A DNA stretch of 64,000 bases from JAGVSV01 sp050952845 (GTDB lineage Bacteria > Bacillota > Clostridia > Christensenellales > Aristaeellaceae): NCBI GenBank assembly GCA_050952845.1, contig JBMNLP010000001.1:1302001-1366000 (forward strand), read 5' to 3'. The notes beneath the pieces were generated by a model. The model was given only the letters and a program-made list of their open reading frames with translations, was not told the DNA's origin and did no database searches. Below are positions 15,629 through 23,251 of the stretch, in pieces. Numbering within the stretch: position 1 is the stretch's first letter; each line of letters starts with the position of its first letter. The translations under genes and the position numbers were made by a program.

Positions 15629-16519
15629 ATGAAAATCGGAATCAGCAGCTATAGCTTCACAAAACATATGAAAAACACCGGCGCCAGCTATGCCGACATC
15701 TGCGATATCGCTAAGCGCGTAGGGTTTGATGGCATCGAGTTCACTGACCTGGATACGTCGCACCAGGCAGCGGACAGCATTGAGCAGCTGGCCCGCGATA
15801 TCCGCGTGCATTGTGACAACATTGGCCTGGAGATCATTGCTTATACCGTTTCCGCCGATTTCCTTTCGGACAGCCAGGAAACGGAGAAGGTCATGCGCAA
15901 GGTTGATATTGCAGCCATCTTAGGCGTTCCGGTGCTGCGGCATGACGCTACGTGGAAGATGCCGGAGGGGATGGGGTGGCTTGAAGCCATCGATGTCATC
16001 AAACAACCGATCCGCGATGTCACGGTTTATGCAGAGAAGAAGGGTATTCGCACTTGCACGGAAAACCATGGCTACTTCCTGCAAGATGCGCTGCGCGTTG
16101 AAGCGTTGATCAAAGCGGTGGACCACCCCAACTATGGGTGGCTGGTGGACATGGGCAACTTCCTGTGCGTAGATGAGCCGGCGTTGTACGCCATGCCCAT
16201 TGCAGCACCCTATGCTTTCCATGCCCATGCCAAGGACTTTCTATACAAACCTGCCTGGGAAGAAAACCCGGGACAAGGTTGGTTCCCCAGCCGGAACGGG
16301 TCGTACCTGCGCGGCACGGTGGTTGGGCATGGCGTTGTGCCGATCCCATTCTGCGTCAACGAATTGAAGAAGAGCGGCTATGATGGCTGGCTTTCTTATG
16401 AATTTGAAGGCATGGAAGAAAACCTTCCCGCCATTGAAGCCGGATATCAGTACCTGCGCAAGGTGGTTGACAGCATTTATAGCAATTTTACAAAACACAG
16501 CCCGTATGTTATATTGTAA
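15629..16519 (+). CDS. Sugar phosphate isomerase/epimerase (second), C-terminus extended by an IS
   Basis: A 296-residue TIM-barrel protein of the same superfamily as its neighbour, with metal-ligand motifs CTENHG, WLVDMGNF, FHAHAKD and LSYEFEG. The last 13 residues (YSNFTKHSPYVIL) are encoded by the left end of an IS630-family element that inserted at a TA in the stop codon. Joining the flanks of the two adjacent insertions restores ...VVDSI followed by TAA, so the native protein was 283 residues. The catalytic core is untouched, so function is probably kept. Substrate is unknown. Confidence 0.82.
   Translation: MKIGISSYSFTKHMKNTGASYADICDIAKRVGFDGIEFTDLDTSHQAADSIEQLARDIRVHCDNIGLEIIAYTVSADFLSDSQETEKVMRKVDIAAILGVPVLRHDATWKMPEGMGWLEAIDVIKQPIRDVTVYAEKKGIRTCTENHGYFLQDALRVEALIKAVDHPNYGWLVDMGNFLCVDEPALYAMPIAAPYAFHAHAKDFLYKPAWEENPGQGWFPSRNGSYLRGTVVGHGVVPIPFCVNELKKSGYDGWLSYEFEGMEENLPAIEAGYQYLRKVVDSIYSNFTKHSPYVIL
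16480..16507 (+). repeat. IS630 left terminal inverted repeat
   Basis: It pairs with 18823-18850 in inverse orientation, 21 of 28 positions identical. The first 9 bases are identical, as expected of the transposase-binding tip. It supplies the last codons of the upstream isomerase gene. Confidence 0.7.
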
Positions 16520-16559
16520 TAGAGGAGGCATGATAAAAAGGGAGTTAAGGTGATGCAAG

Positions 16560-16700
16560 GCGAGTCTTGTTGCCGTACAATAGGGAGAGCAGCAGCAAGA
16601 CAGATAGATACTAATTCGGCATATCTAGTGGTCTGCGAGGCCGAGGAGGAGAATGAAGAATTAGCATCGAATCATGCAGAGGTCGTGAGTAGACCGGATA
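16560..16700 (+). ncRNA. Candidate IS110 bridge RNA
   Basis: IS110-group elements encode a structured RNA upstream of the recombinase that pairs with target and donor DNA. Here the noncoding leader holds a 10-bp hairpin (16564-16573 with 16592-16601, one G-U pair, 18-nt loop). A second stem follows (16611-16617 CTAATTC with 16658-16664 GAATTAG), enclosing GGC/GCC (16618-16620, 16640-16642) and a large one-sided bulge. A small stem GGTC/GACC is at 16681-16695. This 5' hairpin plus bulged stem plan resembles a bridge RNA. The guides and ends are not assigned. Confidence 0.42.
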
Positions 16701-16764
16701 GGAGAAAGGAAGCATCACCCGAAAGAGGCTGTCTTGCTAGAAAAAGGAAGAAGAGGGAAAGGTA

Positions 16765-17868
16765 ATGAGCGAGACAGGAAACAGCAGACTGTGTGTAGGA
16801 GTTGATTTACACAAGACACAGTTCACAGTATGCGCACTGAATGCAGATGGGGAGTACCTGATGGAGAAACAATATCCGACAAAAGAAGACGGATACAAAA
16901 AGTTTTCCGAGGAGATGCATCATTTTGAAGAGCAGGGATATTCCATCGAACTGGCAGTTGAGACAACGGGGAATGCCCGGCACTTCAAGAACAGGATGGA
17001 ATCGGAGTATTTTGAGGTCAAGGTGGTGAACACCAACAGATTCAAAGTCATCACTGTGAGCACCAAGAAGACGGATGCCAATGATGCGGCGATGCTGGCC
17101 TATTACTTGCTGAAAGAAATGTTGCCGGAAGCCCATCTGTGCAGCCAGACGAGTGAAGAGATTCGCCGCCTGCTGAAGACACGAAGCGTTCTTGTACAAA
17201 GCATGGTAAAGATCAAGAATCAGATCCACGGGATGATGCTGGGCTATGGGATAGAAACCAAATCGGCGCAGCTTCAGAGCAAGAAAAAGAGGCAGGAGCT
17301 GATAAACGATCTCGCGGATCACGACTACTCAGCGTACACTGCCTCATCACTCAAGGTGATGATAAAGATTTTAGACGATTTATCGTCAGAAATCAAGGAG
17401 ATTGAAAAACATCTTGAGGAAATGGTGTCGAATAATGAAGATGTGGAACTACTGATGACAGTTCCGGGAATCGGGATCAATACGGCAACAACGATTGCCG
17501 CCTATACCGAAGAGTTGGAACGTTTTGAAGGGAACTACAAGAAGTTTGCAGCGTATGTTGGGATTGTTCCCAGTGTACACAACTCAAATGAGTCGAAACA
17601 TTATGGACGGATAACCAAACATGGCCCCCAGGAATTACGGACAGCATTTGTTCAGGCCGCTCTGGGAATGATCCGACTGACCAAGGTAACCTCCGAATGG
17701 AGAATCATCAAGGACTACCAGCGCAGGAAAGGTGAAAAGGGTTCAGGAAGAGCAATCATTGCGCTGGCAAGAAAAATCACCCGGATTGTCTTCGTCATGC
17801 TATCAAAAAGGGAAGGCTTTAACCCCGAACTGATGTGTTGCGAAGAAACATTACAGCAAACAGCCTAA
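16765..17868 (+). CDS. IS110-family DEDD transposase/recombinase
   Basis: The 367-residue protein has the RuvC-like N-terminal domain with the DEDD residues Asp14 (VGVDLHK), Glu66 (AVETTGN), Asp104 and Asp107 (KTDANDAA), a coiled-coil stretch at about 195-225, and the C-terminal Tnp20 domain (TVPGIGINTATTIAAY, AAYVGIVPS, RITKHGPQELR). Length is typical and the frame is intact. It belongs to the group with the noncoding RNA 5' of the gene. It is probably functional. Confidence 0.93.
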   Translation: MSETGNSRLCVGVDLHKTQFTVCALNADGEYLMEKQYPTKEDGYKKFSEEMHHFEEQGYSIELAVETTGNARHFKNRMESEYFEVKVVNTNRFKVITVSTKKTDANDAAMLAYYLLKEMLPEAHLCSQTSEEIRRLLKTRSVLVQSMVKIKNQIHGMMLGYGIETKSAQLQSKKKRQELINDLADHDYSAYTASSLKVMIKILDDLSSEIKEIEKHLEEMVSNNEDVELLMTVPGIGINTATTIAAYTEELERFEGNYKKFAAYVGIVPSVHNSNESKHYGRITKHGPQELRTAFVQAALGMIRLTKVTSEWRIIKDYQRRKGEKGSGRAIIALARKITRIVFVMLSKREGFNPELMCCEETLQQTA

Positions 17869-17896
17869 AACTGTTGACTTTTTATAGGAGGTGAAT

Positions 17897-18838
17897 ATGA
17901 TGCCAGCACCATTATCCAATGATATGAGGATCAGGATCATCAAAGCCCGGGAGCGTGGGGATACAATCGCCCAAATAGCACGTGAAAAGGAAGTAAACCA
18001 AAGTACGATTGTGCGATTGCTCCGTCTGTACCGAGAAACGGGAAGTCATGAAGCGCGTCCGCTCAACAATGGAAGGAAACCCAGGTTAAGTCCCGAAACC
18101 CTTGAAATAATCAGGGAACGAATCAAGAGACAGCCTGATGTGACATTGCGGGAGTTGATAGAAGAGTATTCGCTTCCTTTGAGTGAAGCTGCGCTATGCA
18201 AGATCATAAAGTATAAGTTAGGGTTCGTGCGAAAAAAAACGGGTTACGCGGCGGAACAAGACAGGGAAGATATCCGTCTACAGCGAAAACAATGGAAAGA
18301 TCACCAGGCGACCCTTGATCCTCATCGCCTGGTGTTCTTAGATGAGAGTGGTATCAACACCGGCATGACCCGTATCTATGGACGTTCATCCAGTCACCAA
18401 CGTGTAAGGGAAGCAATGCCTGATACGCGATTTGAGCGGACATCGATCCTATCATCCGTTCGCATGGATGGGACCATGGTTCCTTTGGTGTTTGAAGGCG
18501 CCCTCAACGGGGACTTGTTCAAGGCTTATGTTGAACACATGCTTGCACCTTCACTTAAGCCGGGAGACATCGTCATCATGGACAACTTGAGTTCACATAA
18601 GGTCAAAGGGATTGCTGGAGCCATTGAGGCGGTAGGTGCTTCCGTCATGTATCTGCCACCTTACAGTCCAGACTTGAACCCAATTGAGCTATTGTGGTCG
18701 AAAGTCAAAGCCATCCTGAGAAAACTCAAGATAAGAACCAAAGATTTGATGGATCATGCTATTTTACAAGCTCTGGATGCCATATCTCTTGATGACATCG
18801 CTGCTTGGTTCAGACACGATGGTTATGCGCTTTGTTAA
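17897..18838 (+). CDS. IS630-family DDE transposase
   Basis: The 313-residue transposase has an N-terminal helix-turn-helix (about 10-45, IAQIAREKEVNQSTIVRLLR), a winged second domain, and a DDE core with Asp149 (FLDESG), Asp229 (IMDNLSSHK) and Glu265 (NPIELLWSKVK). The HTH and catalytic triad are complete and uninterrupted. AGGAGG at 17886-17891 suits ATG 17897 or 17900. The stop codon is inside the right terminal repeat. With the IS110 element now between its left repeat and its gene, mobility as a unit may be reduced, but the protein could act in trans. Confidence 0.92.
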   Translation: MMPAPLSNDMRIRIIKARERGDTIAQIAREKEVNQSTIVRLLRLYRETGSHEARPLNNGRKPRLSPETLEIIRERIKRQPDVTLRELIEEYSLPLSEAALCKIIKYKLGFVRKKTGYAAEQDREDIRLQRKQWKDHQATLDPHRLVFLDESGINTGMTRIYGRSSSHQRVREAMPDTRFERTSILSSVRMDGTMVPLVFEGALNGDLFKAYVEHMLAPSLKPGDIVIMDNLSSHKVKGIAGAIEAVGASVMYLPPYSPDLNPIELLWSKVKAILRKLKIRTKDLMDHAILQALDAISLDDIAAWFRHDGYALC

Positions 18839-18850
18839 GTTAAATTGCTA
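18823..18850 (+). repeat. IS630 right terminal inverted repeat
   Basis: Inverse of the left repeat. Read inward it also matches the right end of the adjoining MITE-like element (16 of 19 positions in the comparison including the flanking TA), so one transposase might act on both. Confidence 0.7.
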
Positions 18851-18852
18851 TA

Positions 18853-19011
18853 GAGCAAATTACGCAATCGTGGCGCACAAAGCAACGCAGGATTTTTGTC
18901 TCTGGCAAGGAGCGTGAATGCAGGCATAGCAGCGCTACGACAAATGAACAGCGACACACTCAGAGGCAAAAAGACAAGTCTGCGACTGCGACATGATAAG
19001 TTAATTTGCTC
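18853..19011. mobile_element. MITE-like non-autonomous element with IS630-type ends
   Basis: 159 bp flanked by TA (18851-18852, 19012-19013). The terminal repeats are GAGCAAATTA (18853-18862) and its perfect inverse TAATTTGCTC (19002-19011); similarity continues inward to 19 of 25 positions. No transposase is encoded. Internal halves are also partly complementary, so the whole can fold into a long imperfect hairpin. A short open frame across it is not considered a gene. Confidence 0.7.
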
Positions 19012-19029
19012 TAATCACCCTAACACCGT

Positions 19030-20058
19030 TCAGGGAAGGGAGGCGCTTACCTTGAATATCGCAAGCGTGAGCGCGCCGTCCTGAGCGGTCCCATCAATGC
19101 GGATGGGGAAGGGGTAATTGTTTTTGAATATAAAGTTCTGCGTTTCGGTGCCGACCGCGGCGTCGGCTCCGAGCGGCAGATAGCTGATGCCACCTGGTCC
19201 ATGCGGGCGCCGGTGGGCAACTTTCAATCCCGGCAGTTGCAGCACGACATTGTACAAGGTGCTTGACACCTGGCAGGTGCCGCCGCCGTAGCCAACAACC
19301 GATTTCCCGTCGAGCAGCACAATGGCCGGGAAATACCCGTTTGAGGCACGGTACGGCCCGAGATCGCGGTTAAAGTTGAACGTGTCGCCCGGTTGAATGA
19401 CGATGGACTCAAACTTGTCGCAAGAAACCTGCAGGTTTTTCATCCTACCGATGTTCACTTCGGTCTCGTCAATCAAATAAAATGATGTATAGGCGGCTAA
19501 AGGCGCGTGGAGGTCGGTGTTGTCTTCCAACGCCGGAAAAAGCATCTGCAGTTCGCTGAACAGCCTGGAGTCAATGTAGCCGTATTGCCGTTTGAAGATC
19601 AGTTTGCCCCAGCCATTTTCCATGCCAATCAACGCAACCCTGGCGCCCGGATAAAGCGTGATCAATTCCTGCCCGCCGGCATCCGGCTGGTCCATTACAG
19701 GCGCTGTTTCGCTGATCCATGCCAGGAAGGCATTGGGGACAGCGGGGTATGCAGGCGTGGTGCTGCTGTCGACAGGCTCTGCGCTGTTTTGGTCGATGTT
19801 CTTGCGGCGGATATACCCTTCCGCTCTATCGGTTCTGACGAGTAACCAGTCGGGGTGCACCTCCAACACATCGATTTTTGTGCCGCTGCGTATGCTGCCT
19901 TCCGGCTTGGACTTTTTATCCATCACGGTGTACAATGGCGCGTCCGGGGATGTCTTGGCTGTATACAAAGCAGAAGGCTGTTCTGCCGCGATCGCGCTCA
20001 CGCTGTTTAGTAGCAATGTAATCAAAAGAGCTGTGGCAATGGTTCTTTTCAAAATCAA
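19030..20058 (-). CDS. VanW-domain secreted protein with SH3-like repeats (first copy)
   Basis: The 342-residue protein has a signal peptide (1-24), two SH3-like bacterial repeats (about 30-75 and 105-160) and a C-terminal VanW domain (about 195-335) with GDTFNFNRDLGPY, GYGGGTCQVSSTLYN and the terminal DAAVG...FKNNYPFPIRI. VanW proteins occur in some vancomycin-resistance clusters and in many Firmicute envelopes; the biochemical function is unknown. It overlaps its paralogue by 4 nt and ends a seven-gene operon. Before the IS insertions its stop lay about 16 bp from the convergent isomerase stop. Confidence 0.85.
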   Translation of the reverse strand: MILKRTIATALLITLLLNSVSAIAAEQPSALYTAKTSPDAPLYTVMDKKSKPEGSIRSGTKIDVLEVHPDWLLVRTDRAEGYIRRKNIDQNSAEPVDSSTTPAYPAVPNAFLAWISETAPVMDQPDAGGQELITLYPGARVALIGMENGWGKLIFKRQYGYIDSRLFSELQMLFPALEDNTDLHAPLAAYTSFYLIDETEVNIGRMKNLQVSCDKFESIVIQPGDTFNFNRDLGPYRASNGYFPAIVLLDGKSVVGYGGGTCQVSSTLYNVVLQLPGLKVAHRRPHGPGGISYLPLGADAAVGTETQNFIFKNNYPFPIRIDGTAQDGALTLAIFKVSASLP

Positions 20059-21065
20059 ATCTCCCTGTAGATTGATATGTAAAGCGAGCCGTCCTGCACA
20101 TGTGTATTGATGCGGATAGGGAAGTCATAATCATTGCGGAAACGGAAGTTCAAAGCACCCGACGAGGCGTCTACACCATAGGGCAAATATGATATGCCGT
20201 TTTTGCCATGGGGCGACCGCTGCAGTACGGTCAGCCCCGTCAACTGAAGCACTACGTTGTATAGGGTGCTGGATACCTGGCATGACCCGCCACCATAGCT
20301 TTGGATGAAACCACCATCCACCAGACCAGGAGCCGGCAGGTAGCCAAGGTTGGCCCTGAAGGGGCCGACGGTGCCGTTGAAGTCCAGCACATCGCCGGGT
20401 TGCATGATGCGATCCATCCGCGTACCGCATACCTTCAGGTTGACGATGCGGTTCTGATTGCTTGGTGTTTCAGCGATATTGTAGAAGGAATTGTACACAG
20501 CAATGGGCGTGTCCTCTGTGCCGGCATCCGCCACGGGCGCCACCATGGCTAGTTCGGGCAGTGCCCTGGTATCAACATAGCCGTACTGGCGCTTGAATAT
20601 CAGCCTCGCCCAGCCGTCGGTGACGTCTAAGAAACCGAGCTTGGCGCCTGCCTGTAGCGTGATCAGCGTTTCGCTGCCAGCGTCAGGGGCGGCTTTTACA
20701 TGGGTTACTTTGTCCAGCGTTGTATAATACTGGTTGACTGCGGTGCCAAAACGCGGTGTTGTAGCTGGGTCTACTGCTACGGCATCGTCAATGCGGTGGC
20801 GGAGCACATAGCCGATACCGTTTTGATAGTTGATGGCAACATAGCCCGGCAATACATCGACGATGTCGATCGGTGTGCCGGGGTTATAGGTGCCGATCAT
20901 TTTGCTCTGGGTATCGGGCGCGGCATAGATGCCTGTAAAGCTGTTTTCATAAGCGTAGGTAATGATGGCTTTATAAAGCACCTTTTGCTGTTTGGCGCTT
21001 GCCTGCGGGGCAATGGCGGCGGTGCACAGCGTTAACCACAATGCAAGGACGAGCGCACGCATCAT
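20055..21065 (-). CDS. VanW-domain secreted protein with SH3-like repeats (second copy)
   Basis: This 336-residue paralogue of the following gene has the same order: signal peptide (1-25, cleavage near QASA), two SH3-like repeats (about 40-85, 115-165) and a VanW domain (195-336) with GDVLDFNGTVGPF and SYGGGSCQVSSTLYN. The phrase LIFKRQYGY occurs in both copies at matching places, showing tandem duplication followed by divergence. It overlaps ynzC and the other copy by 4 nt each. Envelope role inferred. Confidence 0.85.
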   Translation of the reverse strand: MMRALVLALWLTLCTAAIAPQASAKQQKVLYKAIITYAYENSFTGIYAAPDTQSKMIGTYNPGTPIDIVDVLPGYVAINYQNGIGYVLRHRIDDAVAVDPATTPRFGTAVNQYYTTLDKVTHVKAAPDAGSETLITLQAGAKLGFLDVTDGWARLIFKRQYGYVDTRALPELAMVAPVADAGTEDTPIAVYNSFYNIAETPSNQNRIVNLKVCGTRMDRIMQPGDVLDFNGTVGPFRANLGYLPAPGLVDGGFIQSYGGGSCQVSSTLYNVVLQLTGLTVLQRSPHGKNGISYLPYGVDASSGALNFRFRNDYDFPIRINTHVQDGSLYISIYREI

Positions 21066-21292
21066 GACAACAGGCTCCCTTCCGGGTCAGTCTGCTTTTT
21101 TTCAAGCTTGGTATATTCACCGGCTTCTGTTTCAATATATACGCGGTCAAGCTGTTCAGCAAGCTGCCCGCGCACTTCGGCAAGATATTGCCGATATAAT
21201 GCAGCTTGCTCGGCTTGCTCTTCCTTGCTGAGTCCTTCAGCTTTCTTTTTGCGTGCAAGCGCATTAATTCGATCAAGCTGTTCTCTTGTCAT
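21062..21292 (-). CDS. ynzC: DUF896 (YnzC/UPF0291) small protein
   Basis: The 76-residue protein reads RINALARKKKAEGLSKEEQAEQ...LYRQYLAEVRGQ, the full DUF896 pattern of a short two-helix bundle. In Bacillus, YnzC is encoded in an SOS-controlled operon; the molecular role is not established. Here no LexA box was found and the gene is embedded in an envelope operon, overlapping Lgt-like by 20 nt and VanW by 4 nt. Confidence 0.85.
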   Translation of the reverse strand: MTREQLDRINALARKKKAEGLSKEEQAEQAALYRQYLAEVRGQLAEQLDRVYIETEAGEYTKLEKKQTDPEGSLLS

Positions 21293-22229
21293 GCCTGTTA
21301 CCTTCCCTGATCATACGCAGCCCGGCATAGCCAGGCCACATCAATAGAATAACATAAATAGCATAGGATATCCATTTGCTCAGCGATGATCTGTCTATGA
21401 CAAATTCCAGCCCAATGATGACAGCTACCAACAGGGGCAGCGACGCCATGGATGTGACGGCAAAACGCCTGCTTTTACCTGCCTTCAGCAGCCTGATTGC
21501 AGCCAATACCACAACAGCAGAGAAAAGAACAGCTGACAGCACGTGCTGTAAGCAGACAAAGCTGAACGCCATCTGCCGGTCGCTGCGCAGGCTTTCGAAC
21601 ATCGTTTGACTCAAACCGTAAAGCAGGCAACCGGTCAGAAAAGGTTCGCCCGCTTCTTTTTTGCGGCTTAGGTACAGCAGGACGGCGCACAGCACCAGCG
21701 CTGCCGCAGCTTCCAGCAAGTAGACCTTGAAATAGCTGTCATACTCGTCCTGTATAATTAAAAATGAATTCGTCCATCCGTTGCCGATTAAAGGCCGACT
21801 GGTGCCTAACGCTGTATATCCCTCTCCAAGGCGAGCAAAAAAAACAAACAGCATCAAAGCGGGCGTAATCATATCCAACCATGCTTTCGGGGCCTTGCCT
21901 GATACCTTGGCTGCAATCCAGGCGCCCGCCACAGCACCCGACAGCGCGCCGTACATGGCAAATCCGCCGCTTGACAGCTGAAGTACAGCGCGCAACGACA
22001 ACACTTCAGCAAATGTGGCGTCGGTTAGGCAGTAAAGCAGCCGCGCCACCAGCAGTCCCAGCACAGGGGATATCAGCAGCGTCAGCGCTGCGGCATTCTT
22101 CGATGCTTCATTATGTCTTGATAATATCAGCATCATCATGCCGGCTGACAGGATACCTAACGACACAGAAGCGCCATATAGATAGAGGTCGACTCCTAAC
22201 AGCGTTGTGGTAGCCGCATCTGTAAACAT
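21273..22229 (-). CDS. Lgt-like membrane protein (divergent prolipoprotein diacylglyceryl transferase family)
   Basis: 318 residues with about seven to eight hydrophobic helices. Two regions align with Lgt: GGFAMYGALSGAVAGAW (88-104, for the family's GGL..YGG) and LDMITPALMLFVFFARLGEGY (118-138). The Lgt signature GRxGNFxNxE is degraded to ARLGEGYTALG, losing the conserved Asn residues; a later FESLRSDRQM matches the family's E-R-D segment. It may be a paralogue with a different acceptor or an inactive form. No second Lgt gene is visible in this window. Confidence 0.65.
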   Translation of the reverse strand: MFTDAATTTLLGVDLYLYGASVSLGILSAGMMMLILSRHNEASKNAAALTLLISPVLGLLVARLLYCLTDATFAEVLSLRAVLQLSSGGFAMYGALSGAVAGAWIAAKVSGKAPKAWLDMITPALMLFVFFARLGEGYTALGTSRPLIGNGWTNSFLIIQDEYDSYFKVYLLEAAAALVLCAVLLYLSRKKEAGEPFLTGCLLYGLSQTMFESLRSDRQMAFSFVCLQHVLSAVLFSAVVVLAAIRLLKAGKSRRFAVTSMASLPLLVAVIIGLEFVIDRSSLSKWISYAIYVILLMWPGYAGLRMIREGNRHDKRTA

Positions 22230-22231
22230 CG

Positions 22232-23251
22232 TCAGTCCTTCTTTCCGCTGTCAACAGCGCTGGCAAAATAGATCATATCGCTTTGCATGCGCTCGTTTTT
22301 GATGGTACGGCCTGTTTGATAGTAACCGCCGTTGAATACCATGGTAGCGGAATTACCCCCATCTAAGTTAAAAGCCTGGGTGCATCCTAACTCGTACATG
22401 AAATCCGCCAGCTCCTGATGGGTCACGCCCTGGGACTGCGATCCAAGCCGCCCTTCAGCCAACACCAGCACATAGCTGAGCGGAGCAATTTGCCCAATTG
22501 CCATGCGCGGCTCGCGGCCGTTGGGATTGTAGCTGTAGTTCTTGTCGGTTGTCAGCAGCGCGCTGTCTTTGACCAACGCCGGGCCAAAGGTAAACGCATT
22601 GATGATTTGCCGGCCAGTGGCGGAAAACGCCTGCACCTCATCCTCCTGGGACTGCACAAACAGATTGAAATCACCGTTCTCGTCAATGATCAAGAGGTCC
22701 TTTTTGGCGTTGAGCTTGGCCCTGATTTTTTTGCCCATCCGGTATTCAAAGCTTTTCTTTTTGACATCATTGGTGTAATAATCGCCATTGATGGCAATGA
22801 CAGCATTGTTTTTCTCTGCCATGGAGGATACATAAGCGTCCCGCTTGGACATGGCTGTTCGTAGCTGTGAGGGATGCGCAATCGATACATGCGCAATTCG
22901 CCAGATCACGCTGTCGGCTTCAATGGTCTCCAATTTTACGGTGATGCTGGTATCCTGATACCCGGCATTGGTGTAGCCAGCCGGATCAGGTGCCAACCCC
23001 GGCGAAAGATCAAAGGGCAAAGGGGACACCGCGGCAACATCCGTCTCTGCCACGGCGTATGCAGTGGGTATTACCAGGCGCAGCAGCGAAAAAAATTGGT
23101 CGATAGCACCCTGTTCCTCCTCGTCTGAGCATTCGTCCATCAGCTTGTTTCTGCCTTCCTCGGTCAAAGCGCCGGAAGGTACATACAGCGGCAAAGACAA
23201 GGCCAACAGCAACGACAGCAGGATGCAGATCATGCGGGTGGTTTTATTCAT
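22232..23251 (-). CDS. Secreted phosphodiester glycosidase (NAGPA-domain) protein
   Basis: The 339-residue protein has an N-terminal signal or anchor (6-25) and a phosphodiester glycosidase domain (about 110-330), seen as AVIAINGDYYTNDV, REPRMAIGQ, FMYELGCTQAFNLDGGNSATMVFNG. This family is named for the human mannose-6-phosphate uncovering enzyme; bacterial members act on the cell surface, sometimes on polymer or spore-coat sugars. It overlaps the GT2-GtrA gene by 4 nt, consistent with joint work on surface glycans. Substrate unknown. Confidence 0.83.
   Translation of the reverse strand: MNKTTRMICILLSLLLALSLPLYVPSGALTEEGRNKLMDECSDEEEQGAIDQFFSLLRLVIPTAYAVAETDVAAVSPLPFDLSPGLAPDPAGYTNAGYQDTSITVKLETIEADSVIWRIAHVSIAHPSQLRTAMSKRDAYVSSMAEKNNAVIAINGDYYTNDVKKKSFEYRMGKKIRAKLNAKKDLLIIDENGDFNLFVQSQEDEVQAFSATGRQIINAFTFGPALVKDSALLTTDKNYSYNPNGREPRMAIGQIAPLSYVLVLAEGRLGSQSQGVTHQELADFMYELGCTQAFNLDGGNSATMVFNGGYYQTGRTIKNERMQSDMIYFASAVDSGKKD

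Larger units (their letters stand above)
16530..17885 (+). mobile_element. IS110-family element nested in IS630 (approximate ends)
   Basis: The element consists of a ~240-bp noncoding leader and a DEDD recombinase gene. Exact ends cannot be read, because IS110 elements usually lack terminal inverted repeats and target duplications. The limits given are the space between the IS630 left repeat and the IS630 transposase ribosome site. Similar short strings (ATAGAGGAGG near 16520 and ATAGGAGG at 17884-17891) lie at the two edges and may mark the disrupted IS630 leader. Confidence 0.6.
16480..18850 (+). mobile_element. IS630-family insertion sequence, interrupted by an IS110-family element
   Basis: Imperfect terminal inverted repeats match at 21 of 28 positions (left 16480-16507 starting TAGCAATTT; right 18823-18850 ending AAATTGCTA). 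TA duplications flank them (16478-16479 and 18851-18852), the target preference of IS630/Tc1 elements. The right repeat contains the transposase stop codon. At 2371 bp it is about twice the usual IS630 size; the excess is the IS110 element inserted upstream of the IS630 transposase gene. Confidence 0.75.

Noticed and set aside
16550..16765. A 71-codon frame in front of the IS110 recombinase
   Set aside because: Composition is purine-driven (many Glu/Arg), there is no ribosome site, and the stretch has RNA-like stems. Treated as noncoding leader.
16480..19011. One large element with ends TAGCAATTT (16480) and TAATTTGCTC (19011)
   Set aside because: The pair 16480/18850 matches better and gives TA duplications, and the 18853/19011 pair is a better match to each other. 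Two adjacent elements explain all four ends.
18896..19084. A 62-codon open frame across the MITE-like element
   Set aside because: It lies between inverted repeats, has no ribosome site, and runs out of the element into the VanW 3' end. It looks like chance coding of a repeated element.
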